Positions 30,643 through 42,352 of a stretch of DNA of 64,000 bases are shown here, one piece after another; position 1 is the first letter of the stretch; each line of letters opens with the position of its first letter. This DNA is from Mycolicibacterium rutilum. GTDB lineage: Bacteria > Actinomycetota > Actinomycetes > Mycobacteriales > Mycobacteriaceae. The stretch lies in assembly GCF_900108565.1 (NCBI RefSeq), contig NZ_LT629971.1:3410001-3474000 (forward strand). The letters run 5' to 3'. Position numbers and translations under genes: made by a program. The notes beneath the pieces were generated by a model. The model did not search any database. It had not been told where the DNA came from and saw only the letters and a list, made by a program, of their open reading frames with translations.

Positions 30643-31923
30643 ATGGCGCGCATCGGAGACGGCGGTGACCTGCTGAAGTGCTCGTTCTGCGGCAAGAGCC
30701 AAAAGCAGGTGAAGAAGCTCATCGCCGGTCCCGGCGTGTACATCTGCGACGAGTGCATCGACCTCTGCAACGAGATCATCGAGGAGGAACTCGCCGACGC
30801 TGACGACGTCAAGCTCGACGAGTTGCCCAAGCCCGCCGAGATCCGTGAATTCCTCGAGGGCTACGTCATCGGCCAGGACACCGCCAAGCGGACGCTGGCC
30901 GTCGCCGTCTACAACCACTACAAGCGCATCCAGGCGGGGGAGAAGAGCCGCGACTCGCGCGCCGAGCCCGTCGAGCTGGCCAAGTCGAACATCCTGATGC
31001 TCGGCCCGACCGGCTGCGGCAAGACCTACCTGGCGCAGACGCTGGCCAAGATGCTCAACGTCCCGTTCGCGATCGCCGACGCCACCGCGCTGACCGAGGC
31101 TGGCTACGTCGGCGAGGACGTCGAGAACATCCTGCTCAAGCTGATCCAGGCCGCCGACTACGACGTCAAGCGCGCCGAGACCGGGATCATCTACATCGAC
31201 GAGGTCGACAAGATCGCCCGCAAGAGCGAGAACCCGTCGATCACCCGCGACGTCTCCGGCGAAGGCGTGCAGCAGGCGCTGCTGAAGATCCTCGAGGGCA
31301 CGCAGGCCTCGGTTCCTCCGCAGGGCGGCCGCAAGCACCCGCACCAGGAGTTCATCCAGATCGACACCACCAACGTGCTGTTCATCGTCGCGGGCGCGTT
31401 CGCCGGGCTGGAGAAGATCGTCTCCGACCGCGTCGGCAAGCGCGGCCTGGGCTTCGGCGCCGAGGTGCACTCCAAGGCCGAGATCGACACCCAGGATCAC
31501 TTCGCCGAGGTGATGCCCGAAGACCTGATCAAGTTCGGTCTGATCCCGGAGTTCATCGGCCGCCTGCCGGTCGTCGCCTCGGTGACCAACCTGGACAAGG
31601 ACTCGCTGGTGCAGATCCTGTCCCAGCCGAAGAACGCGTTGGTCAAGCAGTACACCCGGCTCTTCGAGATGGACGGCGTCGAGCTGGAATTCACCACCGA
31701 CGCGCTCGAGGCCATCGCCGATCAGGCCATCCACCGTGGCACGGGCGCCCGCGGGCTGCGCGCCATCATGGAGGAAGTGCTGCTGCCGGTGATGTACGAC
31801 ATCCCCAGCCGCGACGACGTCGCCAAGGTCGTCGTCACCAAGGAGACCGTCGAGGACAACGTCCTGCCCACCATCGTGCCGCGCAAGCCGTCGCGTCCGG
31901 AACGTCGCGACAAGAGCGCCTAG
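30643..31923 (+). CDS. clpX: ATP-dependent Clp protease ATP-binding subunit ClpX
   Basis: A 426-aa AAA+ unfoldase that recognises tagged proteins (including ssrA) and feeds ClpP1P2. The N-terminal zinc-binding domain has CSFCGK and CDECIDLC (about residues 13-40). Walker A is [12 protein letters not shown] near 122, Walker B is [10 protein letters not shown] near 183, and the sensor-2 region is [13 protein letters not shown] near 366-378. The pore loop GYVGED and the arginine-finger region are present. It is monocistronic, with its own long upstream region, and converges with a glycosyltransferase. Confidence 0.96.
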   Translation: MARIGDGGDLLKCSFCGKSQKQVKKLIAGPGVYICDECIDLCNEIIEEELADADDVKLDELPKPAEIREFLEGYVIGQDTAKRTLAVAVYNHYKRIQAGEKSRDSRAEPVELAKSNILMLGPTGCGKTYLAQTLAKMLNVPFAIADATALTEAGYVGEDVENILLKLIQAADYDVKRAETGIIYIDEVDKIARKSENPSITRDVSGEGVQQALLKILEGTQASVPPQGGRKHPHQEFIQIDTTNVLFIVAGAFAGLEKIVSDRVGKRGLGFGAEVHSKAEIDTQDHFAEVMPEDLIKFGLIPEFIGRLPVVASVTNLDKDSLVQILSQPKNALVKQYTRLFEMDGVELEFTTDALEAIADQAIHRGTGARGLRAIMEEVLLPVMYDIPSRDDVAKVVVTKETVEDNVLPTIVPRKPSRPERRDKSA

Positions 31924-31946
31924 GACACTCCTCGCCCGTCGCCGTA

Positions 31947-31962
31947 TCGGGCGGACGCCCGA
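31947..31962. terminator. Short hairpin between convergent clpX and glycosyltransferase
   Basis: TCGGGC / GCCCGA with a 4-nt GGAC loop, 24 nt after the clpX stop and 19 nt beyond the glycosyltransferase stop on the other strand. It is a plausible bidirectional tractless terminator. Confidence 0.4.
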
Positions 31963-31980
31963 ACGGATCGGCGCAGCCGC

Positions 31981-33285
31981 TCATCGCTGCACCGCCGCAC
32001 GCTCGCTGACCACCTCGTCGATGAGCGCGGCGATCTCGGCCACCCCGTCGCGCCGGGCGAACGCCGTCTCCAGCGCCCGCGCCCCGCGCCGATACCGGTC
32101 GTTGTTGATCACCTCGCGCACCGCGGCGCGCACCGCGCCGGCGCTCGGGGTGCCGGTCTTCAGATTGATCCCCGCACCCGCCCACGCGACGCGAGCGGCG
32201 ACCTCCGGCTTGTCCTCGGTCTCGCCCGCGACGACGAGCGGCACCCCGCACGCCAACGCCCGCTGGACCGCGCCGTAGCCGCCGTTGGTCACCATCACGT
32301 CGACCTTCGGCAGCAGCGCCTCGTGCGGGAGGTATTCGGCGACAAAGGTATTCGCCGGCAGCGGGGAGCGCAGCTGTGATACCGGCCTGCCCCCGGTGGT
32401 GGCGACCACGGTGACGTCCTCGTCGGCGAGCGCCGCGATCGTCGGTTCCAGCAGCCGGCCCAGGTCGGCATTGTCGATCGTGCCTTGCGTGACGTGCACG
32501 ACGGGCCGGTCGTCGTCGAGCAGCGACCACCACGGCGGCGGCCGGAAACCGGCGGGCGCGCTCGGGTGCACTGCCCCGACGTAACGGACGTGCGCGGGCA
32601 TATCGCTTCGCGGATAGTCGAATTCGGGCACGGTCGGGGCGATGACGCGGTCGGCCAGCAGCAGGGAGTCGAACAGGAACATCGGCAGCGGCCGGCTGTT
32701 CAGGTCGCTCAGCAACAGGTTGGTCACCTTCTGTGATTCGCGCAGCAGCACCTTGTGCGACAGCGCGGTCAGTGCCCGGTTGCGCAACCGGCCCAACCCC
32801 GACGAGGAGGGCGCCCGTCCGAGTCCGAACGGCGCGGTGTCGCAGCTGCTGATCATCAGCGGCGTGGTGGAGTACGTGAGCACCGGCGGCCGGGCGTGCT
32901 GATCGCCCAGCAGGAACGGCAGGATGCCGAAGAAACCGGCGTCGGCGAGCACGGCGTCGTAGTTCGTCTGCGACATCAGCCTCGCCAGCGTGCGGGTCTG
33001 ATGCGGCATCGGCTGCAGGAACAGGCGAACGACGTCGAAGTTCACCCGCTTGATCCCCGAGGTGTCGGTGCGCCCGGGCAGATCGATGTCGAGGCGGGTC
33101 GGGTCGAAGTCGGCCTCCGGTGGGACCGCGGCCGCGACGGCGCCCGCGGCGCGGATCCGCTCGGCGTGCTCGGCGGAGGTCAGCACGGTGACACGGTCAC
33201 CGCGGGCGACGAGTCCCTCTGCGACGTGCAGCAGCGGACCGATGTGGCCCACGGGGGACAGGGCGGCGATGAGGATCTCTGGCAT
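31981..33285 (-). CDS. UDP-glycosyltransferase-like protein (GT1/MGT family)
   Basis: A 434-aa GT-B glycosyltransferase. The N-terminal acceptor half begins ILIAALSPVGHIGPLLHVAEGL, and the C-terminal donor-binding signature is VTNGGYGAVQRALACGVPLV with a following E-x2-D/K. This family glycosylates small lipophilic acceptors such as macrolides, flavonoids or glycolipid precursors; the acceptor here is unknown. No membrane span. ATG at 33285. It sits between clpX and an HD protein in a stretch not shared with the M. tuberculosis order as I recall it. Confidence 0.85.
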   Translation of the reverse strand: MPEILIAALSPVGHIGPLLHVAEGLVARGDRVTVLTSAEHAERIRAAGAVAAAVPPEADFDPTRLDIDLPGRTDTSGIKRVNFDVVRLFLQPMPHQTRTLARLMSQTNYDAVLADAGFFGILPFLLGDQHARPPVLTYSTTPLMISSCDTAPFGLGRAPSSSGLGRLRNRALTALSHKVLLRESQKVTNLLLSDLNSRPLPMFLFDSLLLADRVIAPTVPEFDYPRSDMPAHVRYVGAVHPSAPAGFRPPPWWSLLDDDRPVVHVTQGTIDNADLGRLLEPTIAALADEDVTVVATTGGRPVSQLRSPLPANTFVAEYLPHEALLPKVDVMVTNGGYGAVQRALACGVPLVVAGETEDKPEVAARVAWAGAGINLKTGTPSAGAVRAAVREVINNDRYRRGARALETAFARRDGVAEIAALIDEVVSERAAVQR

Positions 33286-33453
33286 GCGGACGATGCTGCT
33301 CGGCCGCCGGCGACGAAGCTTGGAGGTTTCGTGGAGATCGGGTGGAGATCAGCGGGACGTCGCATCTTGTGGGATCGATGTCGCGTCCGCCCCGCACCGC
33401 ACAGGCCCCGCGCGGCACAGACTGGCCACATCGTCCTCACGACAAGGAGTTAC

Positions 33454-34107
33454 ATGATGACTGGTCACGTAGTCGACACCATCGCCGGGATCGAGATCCC
33501 CGACACCCCGCTGGTCAAGGAGATCACCGAATACATCCGCGACACCGAAGACGATCTGCTGTTCCACCATTCGCGGCGGGTGTTCCTGTTCGGTGCGCTG
33601 CAGGGCAGGCGCCGTGGGCTGGTGCCCGACCTCGAGTTGCTCTACGCGGGAGCGATGTTCCACGACGTCGGCCTCACCGAGCGCTACCGCACCTCGGCGT
33701 TGCGCTTCGAGGTCGACGGCGCCAACGCGGCCCGCGACTTCCTGCTCGCCCGCGGCGTCCGCGTCGACGACGCCCGCAAGGTGTGGTTGGGCATCGCCTT
33801 GCACACCACTCCCGGGGTCCCGGAGTTCCTCGACCCCGAAATCGCCTTGGTGACAGCCGGAGTCGAGACCGACGTGCTCGGGTTCGGTCGGGAGAACCTG
33901 TCCGACGAGGAACTGACGGCGGTCACCGCCGTGCATCCGCGTCCCCAGTTCAAGCAGCAGATTTTGCAGGCCTTCGCCGACGGCGTGCAGCACCGGCCGG
34001 AAAGCACGTTCGGCACGGTCAACGCCGACGTGCTCGAGCACTTCGACGAGTCGTTCGTGCGAGCCGACTTCGTCGACATCATCAAGAACAACGCCTGGCC
34101 CGAATAG
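33454..34107 (+). CDS. HD-domain protein, putative metal-dependent phosphohydrolase
   Basis: 217 aa. Conserved HD-fold residues are visible as LLFHHSRRVFLFG (first His), MFHDVGLT (the His-Asp pair near residue 70) and HTTPG/ETDVLG further on. Proteins of this subgroup resemble cyanamide hydratase-like HD enzymes, so phosphohydrolase activity is not certain. The start has AAGGAG; two consecutive ATGs at 33454 and 33457 are both possible. It is divergent from the glycosyltransferase, with a 168-bp gap holding both promoters. Confidence 0.82.
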   Translation: MMTGHVVDTIAGIEIPDTPLVKEITEYIRDTEDDLLFHHSRRVFLFGALQGRRRGLVPDLELLYAGAMFHDVGLTERYRTSALRFEVDGANAARDFLLARGVRVDDARKVWLGIALHTTPGVPEFLDPEIALVTAGVETDVLGFGRENLSDEELTAVTAVHPRPQFKQQILQAFADGVQHRPESTFGTVNADVLEHFDESFVRADFVDIIKNNAWPE

Positions 34108-34109
34108 CG

Positions 34110-35084
34110 TCAGCTGCGCGACGCGGTGCGGAACCGCTCGCGGTAGGCCTTGGGTGAGACGCCGAGATTTTCGACGAACACCCGTCGCAGCGTCTCGGCG
34201 CTGCCGAAGCCGGCCACCCGGGCGGTCTCGCCGACGGTGCGGCCGGCGTCGAGTGCGGCGCGCGCCGCGTCGAGCCGCACCATTTCGACATATCGGGCGG
34301 GGGTCGTGCCGAGCTCGGTGTGGAACAGCCGCGTCAGTTGGCGGGTGCTCAACGACGCCCGCGCGGCAAGGGTTTTCACGCTGTGGTCGGCGGCCGGATC
34401 GGCGGCGATCGCGTCGGTGGCCGCACGTAGGGCGGACTGCGGCGGCGGTTCGGCCTCGACGAGCACCGAGAACTGCGACTGCCCGCCCGCGCGTTTGAGA
34501 TAGACCACCAGCGACCGTGCTACCTCCCGCACCAGATCGGCGCCATGGTCGAGTTCGACGAGCGCCAGCGCCAGGTCGATGCCCGAAGACACACCGGCCG
34601 AGGTGAAAACGTCGCCGTCGCGCACGAAGATCGCGTCGGGCTCGACCTGGATGTTAGGGAACGCGCGGGCCAGCAGTCGCGCGTGCCGCCAGTGGGTGGT
34701 GGCGCGACGGCCGTCGAGCAGGCCGGCCTGAGCGAGGATGAAGGCGCCTGTACAGATGGACGCCAACCGCCGGGTCCGCGCCGGCATCGATCTGACCGCG
34801 TCGACGAGCGCCGGATCGATGCCCTGCCCGACCAGATTGTCGCCGCCGGTGACGATCACGGTGTCGGCTCCGTCGATGTCCGAAAGTCGCTGATTGACGG
34901 CCAGTTTCGTGTCCACCGACGTCGTCACATCCGCCCCGTCGACCGACGCCATGGTGATGTCGTAGGCGGCGCCGAACCGGTTCGCCTCGGCGAACACCTC
35001 GGCCGCGCCGGCCGCGTCCAACAGTTTCATGCCGTCGAAGACCACGAACGCCACCGCGCGTCGACGGTCCTGCGTCTGCGCCAC
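34110..35084 (-). CDS. GlxA-family transcriptional regulator (DJ-1/PfpI plus AraC HTH)
   Basis: 324 aa. The N-terminal DJ-1/PfpI-like domain (about residues 5-170, VFDGMKLLDAAGAAEVFAEA, VTGGDNLVGQ, SICTGAFILAQAG) probably senses a ligand. The C-terminal AraC/XylS double helix-turn-helix occupies about 215-315 (LAARASLSTRQLTRLFH; ARVAGFGSAETLRRVF). The GTG start at 35084 aligns with the start of the DJ-1 fold; the frame continues upstream without homology. It is divergent from an SDR gene, which is its most likely target, and converges with the HD gene. Confidence 0.87.
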   Translation of the reverse strand: MAQTQDRRRAVAFVVFDGMKLLDAAGAAEVFAEANRFGAAYDITMASVDGADVTTSVDTKLAVNQRLSDIDGADTVIVTGGDNLVGQGIDPALVDAVRSMPARTRRLASICTGAFILAQAGLLDGRRATTHWRHARLLARAFPNIQVEPDAIFVRDGDVFTSAGVSSGIDLALALVELDHGADLVREVARSLVVYLKRAGGQSQFSVLVEAEPPPQSALRAATDAIAADPAADHSVKTLAARASLSTRQLTRLFHTELGTTPARYVEMVRLDAARAALDAGRTVGETARVAGFGSAETLRRVFVENLGVSPKAYRERFRTASRS

Positions 35085-35199
35085 CCAGCCATTGTGTCGG
35101 TTTCTGTGGGGAAAGTGACAGCCGAGCCATGGCTGCGCGGGTGTTGGCGAGCAGACACTGGTGACAGCGGACCTGAACCGCAGACAGTGAGGAGACGCC

Positions 35200-35904
35200 A
35201 TGCGGCGAGTTCTGATCACCGGTGCGTCGAAAGGGATCGGTCGCGCCGTGGCCGATCGACTGGCCGACGCCGGCCACCAGCCGATCGGACTCGCCCGCAC
35301 CGCGCCGCCCGATTTCCCGGGCCCCTTCTATCCGGTCGACCTCGCCGACCGGGCGGCCACCGCGGCTGCGCTCGAGCAGATCGTCACCGACGGTGCGGTC
35401 GATGCCGTCGTCAACAACGCCGGCTTCGCCCGGTTCGGCACGATCGGCGAGATCGACCTCGACGACCTCTACAGCACCTACGACCTCAACGTGCGGGCCG
35501 CGGTGCAGGTGGTGCAGGCCGTCCTGCAGGGGATGCGCGCCGCGGGGTGGGGACGCATCGTCATCGTCAGCAGCCTGACGACCCTCGGCACACCTGAGCG
35601 CACGCCGTACGCGGCGGCGAAGGCGGCGCTGGAGACCTGCACCCGGATCTGGGCCAAGGAGTTGGCGTCTACCGGTATCACGGTGAACGCGGTCGCGCCC
35701 GGCCCCACCGAGACCGAGATGTACCGGGAGCGCAGCCCGGTCGGCTCCGAGCGCGAGGGCCGGTTGTTGCAGAACATCCCCATGGGGCGGGTCGGCGCGC
35801 CCCGCGAGATCGCGCACGCCATCTGTTCCCTGCTCGACGAGGATGCCGGCTACATCACCGGTCAGATCGTGCGCGTCGACGGCGGCGGCAGCGTCAGCGG
35901 ATGA
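35200..35904 (+). CDS. Short-chain dehydrogenase/reductase
   Basis: A 234-aa NAD(P)-dependent SDR. The cofactor motif is [11 protein letters not shown] (TGxxxGxG) near residues 6-16, followed by [10 protein letters not shown], catalytic Ser in IVSSLTTLG and the YAAAKAALE Tyr-x3-Lys pair. The C-terminal [12 protein letters not shown] is typical of FabG-like members. The substrate is unknown. The start is preceded by GAGGAGACGCC. The divergent GlxA-type regulator next door suggests inducible expression. It overlaps the fdhD end by 11 bp. Confidence 0.9.
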   Translation: MRRVLITGASKGIGRAVADRLADAGHQPIGLARTAPPDFPGPFYPVDLADRAATAAALEQIVTDGAVDAVVNNAGFARFGTIGEIDLDDLYSTYDLNVRAAVQVVQAVLQGMRAAGWGRIVIVSSLTTLGTPERTPYAAAKAALETCTRIWAKELASTGITVNAVAPGPTETEMYRERSPVGSEREGRLLQNIPMGRVGAPREIAHAICSLLDEDAGYITGQIVRVDGGGSVSG

Positions 35905-36718
35905 CCCGGTCGGGCCGGGTGTAGACGTTCATCGACTCACCGCGCAGGAACGCTACCAGGGTCAGCCCCGACTCGCTGGCCAGATCCGCGGCCAGCGACG
36001 ACGGCGCCGACACCGCCGCCAGGATCGGGATGCCCGCCATCACCGCCTTCTGCGTGAGCTCGAACGACGCCCGCCCGCTGACCAGCAGCACGGTTCCGGT
36101 CAGCGGAATCCGCCGCTGCTCGACCGCCCACCCGATGACCTTGTCGACGGCGTTGTGCCTGCCGATGTCTTCACGCACGACCAGTGTGGCGCCCTCGGAG
36201 TCGAACAGCGCGGCGCCGTGCAGGCCGCCGGTGCTGGCGAACACCTTCTGCGCGGCGCGCAGCCGGCCCGGCAGCGCCGAGAGCGTGTCGGCGGCCACGG
36301 TCGTAGGGTCGTCGCCCGGCGCGTGCCTGCTGATCAAGCGCACCGCCTCCAACGACGCCTTGCCGCACACCCCGCACGACGACGTGGTGTAGAAGTTGCG
36401 GGTCACGTCGACCTCGGGCATCGGGACACCGGGGGCGAGCGTCACGTCGAGCACGTTGTAGGTGTTGAGGTTGTCGGGCCCCGTGCCCTTGCAGTACCGG
36501 GCGGCCAGCACGTCGTCGCGGCCGCCGATCACCCCCTCGGTGAGCAGGAACCCCTGCGCCAACTCGATGTCGGAGCCCGGCGTGCGCATCGTCACGGTGA
36601 TCGGTGTGCCGTTGACCCGGATCTCCAGCGGCTCCTCGACCACCAAGGTCTCCGGCCGGGCCACCGCGTCGTCGGCGGTCACATGCTGCACTCGTCGCCG
36701 CGCCGTGACCCTGCCCAT
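35894..36718 (-). CDS. fdhD: Formate dehydrogenase accessory sulfurtransferase FdhD
   Basis: 274 aa. Transfers sulfur from a cysteine desulfurase to the molybdenum cofactor, activating formate dehydrogenase. The signature [13 protein letters not shown] carries the two cysteines, and the cofactor-binding regions [14 protein letters not shown] and [16 protein letters not shown] are intact. It starts at 36718 with a full-length N-terminus. No formate dehydrogenase gene lies in this window. It could relate functionally to mobA 3.6 kb away, since both serve molybdoenzymes. Confidence 0.94.
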   Translation of the reverse strand: MGRVTARRRVQHVTADDAVARPETLVVEEPLEIRVNGTPITVTMRTPGSDIELAQGFLLTEGVIGGRDDVLAARYCKGTGPDNLNTYNVLDVTLAPGVPMPEVDVTRNFYTTSSCGVCGKASLEAVRLISRHAPGDDPTTVAADTLSALPGRLRAAQKVFASTGGLHGAALFDSEGATLVVREDIGRHNAVDKVIGWAVEQRRIPLTGTVLLVSGRASFELTQKAVMAGIPILAAVSAPSSLAADLASESGLTLVAFLRGESMNVYTRPDRVIR

Positions 36719-36815
36719 GCGACCAGCCTAGGTGCGTCCGCTCGCTAACGGTTTCATCACTGTTCATCCCGATGCGGGATGCGTCACAGGGCGGCGCCGC
36801 CTCCGCGTCGGCACA

Positions 36816-36965
36816 ATGGACACCGTGCAACACGATTCACTCCTGAGACGCCATACCCCGGTCTGGCGTGACCCGCTGTCGGCCGGCTGGCGTGCGCATC
36901 GCGGCCTGCTGCTGCTGCGGCTGAGGTGGCACGAGCGGCGCGCCGAGGGCCCCGCCGGCCGGTGA
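36816..36965 (+). CDS. Possible small basic protein of 49 aa
   Basis: ATG at 36816 with no Shine-Dalgarno, so it would have to be leaderless. The product is Arg/Leu-rich (GLLLLRLRWHERR) with no signal peptide. The upstream gap to fdhD is about 100 bp. A run of nine C residues (36976-36984) follows the stop. Coding status is doubtful. Confidence 0.3.
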   Translation: MDTVQHDSLLRRHTPVWRDPLSAGWRAHRGLLLLRLRWHERRAEGPAGR

Positions 36966-37286
36966 GCCGCGTCGGCCCCCCCCCGCAGTGCTAGCTGACC
37001 GCTACTGAGCGGTAACCATTTCCTTAGATTTTTTGTCTCGTGCACGTGACGAACAACACAGTTTTGTCTCATCGCGGTTGCGCGCACAATTGCTGAGCTG
37101 CGTATTCGCCGCACCGATGGTGGCGCGCCGATGGTAGGTCTGGTGAAGGGCTACCTAAGAGAAGTGCAATAATCGGTACTGGCAGTGACATAAAAACTTT
37201 GGTGGGTGTTTTCCGACGACGCGCCGCGTTGGCCGCGACCGGGATGACCCCGCCGGATCACCCGCATCGACGAGGAAGGCAGGCGA
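36966..37286. other. korA upstream region
   Basis: 321 bp, noticeably AT-rich around 37013-37080. It contains a small perfect hairpin ACCGCT-ACTG-AGCGGT at 36998-37013 and a T-rich stretch near 37029-37034. It most likely carries the korA promoter and leader; no gene is seen. Confidence 0.45.
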
Positions 37287-39229
37287 GTGGGGACGAACGG
37301 CAACGGTGCCAGTCCGGGCACTCGGCAGAAGCTCGAAAAGGTCGTCATCCGCTTCGCCGGCGACTCCGGCGACGGTATGCAGCTCACCGGTGACCGGTTC
37401 ACCTCCGAGGCCGCCTTGTTCGGCAACGACCTTGCGACCCAACCGAATTACCCCGCCGAGATCCGCGCACCCCAGGGCACGCTGCCCGGGGTGTCGTCGT
37501 TCCAGATCCAGATCGCCGACTACGACATCCTGACCGCCGGCGACCGCCCCGACGTGCTGGTGGCGATGAATCCCGCCGCGCTCAAGGCAAACGTCTCCGA
37601 CCTGCCGCGCGGCGGCCTGATCATCGCCAACTCCGACGAGTTCACCAAGCGCAACCTGGCCAAGGTCGGCTACGAGGCCAACCCGCTGGAGAACGACGAG
37701 CTCTCCGACTACGTCGTGCAGGCCGTGCCGATGACCACGCTGACGCTGGGCGCCGTCGAGGCCATCGGCGCCTCCAAGAAGGACGGCCAGCGCGCCAAGA
37801 ACATGTTCGCTCTCGGGCTGCTGTCGTGGATGTACGGCCGCGAGCTCGAGCACAGCGAGTCGTTCATCCGCGAGAAGTTCGCCCGCAAGCCCGACGTCGC
37901 CGAGGCCAACGTCCTCGCGCTGAAGGCCGGCTGGAACTACGGCGAGACCACCGAGGCGTTCGCCAGCACCTACGAGGTGGCGCCGGCCAAACTCAAGACC
38001 GGTGAGTACCGCCAGATCTCGGGCAACACCGCGCTCGCCTATGGCATCGTCGCGGCCGGCGTCCTGGCCGACCTGCAGGTGGTGCTGGGCACCTACCCGA
38101 TCACCCCGGCGTCGGACATCCTGCACGAGCTGTCCAAGCACAAGAACTTCAACGTGCTCACGTTCCAGGCCGAGGACGAGATCGCCGGCATCGGCGCGGC
38201 CATCGGCGCCTCCTACGGCGGCGCGCTCGGCGTCACCAGCACCTCAGGTCCGGGCATCTCCCTGAAGTCCGAGGCGATCGGTCTGGCCGTGATGACCGAG
38301 CTGCCGCTCATCGTCATCGACGTCCAGCGCGGCGGCCCGTCGACGGGTCTGCCCACCAAGACCGAGCAGGCCGACCTGCTGCAGGTGCTCTACGGCCGCA
38401 ACGGCGAGTCGCCGGTCGCGGTGCTGGCGCCGCGGTCCCCGTCGGACTGCTTCGACGTCGCGGTGGAGGCGGCCCGGATCGCGATCACCTATCACACCCC
38501 GGTGGTCATCCTGTCCGACGGCGCGATCGCGAACGGCTCTGAGCCGTGGCGCATTCCGGACGTCACCAGCTATCCGGCGATCAAGCACACCTTCGCCAAG
38601 GAGGGTGAGCCGTTCCAGCCGTACGCCCGCGACCCCGAGACGCTGGCGCGCCAGTTCGCGATTCCCGGCACGCCCGGACTCGAACACCGCATCGGCGGGC
38701 TGGAGTCGGCCAACGGCTCGGGCAACATCTCCTATGAGCCCAAGAACCACGACCTGATGGTCCGGTTGCGCCAGGCCAAGATCGACGGCATCGCGGTGCC
38801 CGACCTGGAGGTCGACGATCCCACCGGTGACGCCGAGCTGCTGATGCTTGGCTGGGGTAGCAGCTACGGCCCGATCGGTGAGGCGTGCCGGCGGGCGCGC
38901 CGCAAGGGGCTGAAGGTCGCCCAGGCGCATCTGCGCAACCTCAACCCGTTCCCGGCCAACCTCGGCGAGGTGCTGCGGCGCTACCCGAAGGTGGTGTGCC
39001 CGGAGATGAACCTGGGACAGTTGGCGCTGTTGCTGCGCGGCAAGTACCTGGTCGACGTGCAGTCGGTGACCAAGGTGGAAGGTATGGCGTTCCTGGCCGA
39101 CGAGGTCGAGGGCATCATCGATGCCGCGCTGGATGGGACGCTGGGAGAGAAGGAAATCGACAAGGCCAAGTTCGCACGACTGGCGGCGGCTACCGTCGAG
39201 GTCGGTGTGACGCGTGTGGGAGCTGTTTG

Positions 39230-39230
<1 letters not shown>
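37287..39230 (+). CDS. korA: 2-oxoglutarate:ferredoxin oxidoreductase, alpha (fused gamma-alpha) subunit
   Basis: 647 aa. With KorB it oxidatively decarboxylates 2-oxoglutarate to succinyl-CoA, reducing ferredoxin: the CoA-dependent alternative to 2-oxoglutarate dehydrogenase in mycobacteria. The N-terminal gamma domain (about residues 10-200) begins VIRFAGDSGDGMQLTG; the alpha domain (about 220-600) contains TYPITPASDILHELS and GGPSTGLPTKTEQADL. This is the gamma-alpha fusion usual for the anaerobic-type KOR found in aerobes. GTG start with AGGAAGG upstream. The stop shares a base with korB (TGATG). Confidence 0.95.
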
Positions 39231-40300
<1,070 letters not shown>

Positions 40301-40310
40301 CCTCACGGTC

Positions 40311-40901
40311 ATGACGACCACCGTTCCGCTGGCCGGAATCATCTTGGCGGGCGGGGCGTCCCGCCGCATGGGCCGCGACAAGGCCACCCTGCCGTACGGA
40401 GACACGACGCTCGTCGAGCGGATGGTCGATGTCTTGAAGCCGCGCTGCGCGCCGATCTTCGTGGTCGCCGCTCCCGGGCAGGCGCTGCCGACGCTGGACG
40501 CGGAGATCCTGCGCGACGAGGTCCGCGGAGTGGGCCCCCTGCTGGCCACCGGACGCGGCCTGCGGGCGGCCGCCGAGGCCGGCGCGGAACTGGCATTCGT
40601 GGCCGCGGTCGACATGCCGCTGCTCTCCGCCGACCTGATCGACGAACTCGCGGGCCCGGCCGTACGGTTGGGCGCAGCCGTCGTGTTGCCCTGGGACGGC
40701 CGCGACCACTACCTGGCCGGCGTCTACCGAACCTCGCTCGCCGGGCGCGTCGACGCACTGGTCGCCGCGGGCGAGCGCAGCATGCGGGCGCTCGTCGACC
40801 GGGTCGACACCCAGCGGATCGTGATGCCCGAGCAGGACGGGCTGACCAACCTCAACACCGCGGCTGATCTGGCGGCGCTGCCGCGACCGCAAATGGCCTA
40901 G
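40311..40901 (+). CDS. mobA: Molybdenum cofactor guanylyltransferase
   Basis: 196 aa. Attaches GMP to molybdopterin to form the MGD cofactor of enzymes such as nitrate reductase and formate dehydrogenase. The nucleotide-binding signature [19 protein letters not shown] is at the N-terminus, with a metal-binding AAVDMPLL near residue 100 and [10 protein letters not shown] at the end. It is ten nt downstream of korB and probably the last gene of the korAB-mobA operon, an order I also recall for M. tuberculosis (Rv2455c-Rv2453c). Confidence 0.92.
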   Translation: MTTTVPLAGIILAGGASRRMGRDKATLPYGDTTLVERMVDVLKPRCAPIFVVAAPGQALPTLDAEILRDEVRGVGPLLATGRGLRAAAEAGAELAFVAAVDMPLLSADLIDELAGPAVRLGAAVVLPWDGRDHYLAGVYRTSLAGRVDALVAAGERSMRALVDRVDTQRIVMPEQDGLTNLNTAADLAALPRPQMA

Positions 40902-41491
40902 CAAATTCGCTTCCCTATTCGACGGGTAATAATCATTCTTGCCGGTCGAATTACCGCCAGTGAATTCATGCGCAAATAGCCGTGATAAACCACGGGATGG
41001 CGGCTTTTTCCCGTTCGGCCGTTACAGGGCCGCGTTCGGTGCGTCGCCGCCGAACTGGCTGCGCGCCAGTGACTCTGAGTCCTACCGGGGCTGATATGGC
41101 GGCAATTTCGATGCCAGGGCCGCGTTTTATCGTCGCGAACGGCACAAATGTGGTGCATCGCCGCCGGCCGGGAGGGCGTTGGTTGCCCGACGACGCGGCG
41201 GGTACCTCCGGCTCGGAGTGTGCGGCGTTGTGCAGACTGTTCGGATGATGCTGTGGGACAACAACGTTAGAACTAGCGACCGGATGGCGATGCCATCGGC
41301 CCGGTGCTGCGGTGATGCGTAAAACCGTTGGCGGCCAAGGTGATTCGTCCATCGACGTGATGCGGCCGGACAGCGAACCGCTGCTTGAGAGATCGCTGTG
41401 AAACAGCCAGTTCTGCGGTAGCACTGCGCGATTCGCGGTGTACGGACAGGTATGGATCGCCCGCTAAACGTGCTCCACCTCACAAAATGTT

Positions 41492-41507
41492 CGTGAGATG
41501 GCTCACG
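41492..41507. promoter_or_regulatory. CRP-type binding site (GTGA-N6-TCAC) upstream of rpfE
   Basis: CGTGA-GATGGC-TCACG, perfectly symmetric half sites within the larger repeat TTCGTGAG-ATGG-CTCACGAA (41490-41509). It fits the cAMP receptor protein / GlxR consensus TGTGA-N6-TCACA except for the outermost base. It is about 387 nt from the start codon, so it would act on a distant promoter with a long leader. Confidence 0.5.
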
Positions 41508-41746
41508 AAGACACGCGGATGCTCGCCAATCTCCAGCCGCGTCAAAGCGGGTGGTGACCTGCGGCAACGAAAGAACATCGCGACCGTGATCAGTTCGTGA
41601 TCTGGACGCGACACGGCGCCGGGCCGATATGACTTTCGCCCAGCCGGTTTGTACGGTCCGAAAGAGCTCTTAACCGGAGCAAATAATTTCAAACCACGAA
41701 CCTGCGTGTGAGTGGAGCCGGAGAGGCGTTCGAACCTCCCGCGGCC

Positions 41747-41812
41747 GCCGGCCCGAGTGCCGGCGAGGCATGTCTGGCCTTCCGCTGCCGCACCTGACCG
41801 AGACGGTGCGGC
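41747..41812 (+). promoter_or_regulatory. Two-hairpin leader structure before rpfE
   Basis: Hairpin 1 is GCCGGC-CCGAGT-GCCGGC (41747-41764). Hairpin 2 is GCCGCACC / GGTGCGGC with a 10-nt loop (41787-41812). They sit about 80 nt before the TTG start and could form part of a regulatory leader. I could not match them to a named riboswitch. Confidence 0.4.
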
Positions 41813-41830
41813 CCAAACCCTCTGCTGTAG

Positions 41831-42220
<390 letters not shown>

Positions 42221-42238
42221 CACGCGCTCGTCGACTTC

Positions 42239-42276
42239 GAAGTGGCGGTGCCGGAATCCTCCGGCGCCGCCACTTC
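42239..42276 (+). terminator. Rho-independent-type terminator after rpfE
   Basis: A 16-bp stem GAAGTGGCGGTGCCGG / CCGGCGCCGCCACTTC (one G-U pair) with the 6-nt loop AATCCT, followed by TTTCT. It is 18 nt after the rpfE stop. It separates transcription of the two rpf genes. Confidence 0.8.
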
Positions 42277-42338
42277 TTTCTCAGAGGGCTCTTACACCAG
42301 TTAAGTAACGACTAAAACTTTTGACCCTTGCGTAACAG

Positions 42339-42352
42339 GTGAGCTTCATCAC
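42339..42352. promoter_or_regulatory. CRP-type binding site (GTGA-N6-TCAC) upstream of the second rpf
   Basis: GTGA-GCTTCA-TCAC, symmetric also at the flanking base (GGTGA..TCACC, 42338-42353). It lies about 85 nt before the ATG of the second rpf gene, a usual distance for a promoter-proximal CRP site. The half sites are the same as in the box upstream of rpfE. Confidence 0.5.

Noticed and set aside
36976-36984. Run of nine C residues as a possible phase-variable tract
   Set aside because: It lies after the stop of a doubtful small ORF and outside any supported gene or core promoter; it is also a common sequencing-error site.
40982-41567. Open frames of 88-152 aa in the gap between mobA and rpfE
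   Set aside because: No Shine-Dalgarno, no recognisable motif and mutually overlapping. Small hypothetical genes are recalled here in M. tuberculosis, so one may be real, but I cannot support any.
42305-42337. Two GTAAC motifs (42305 and 42332) as an MtrA site
   Set aside because: The spacing of 27 nt between them does not fit the tandem-repeat arrangement I know for MtrA.
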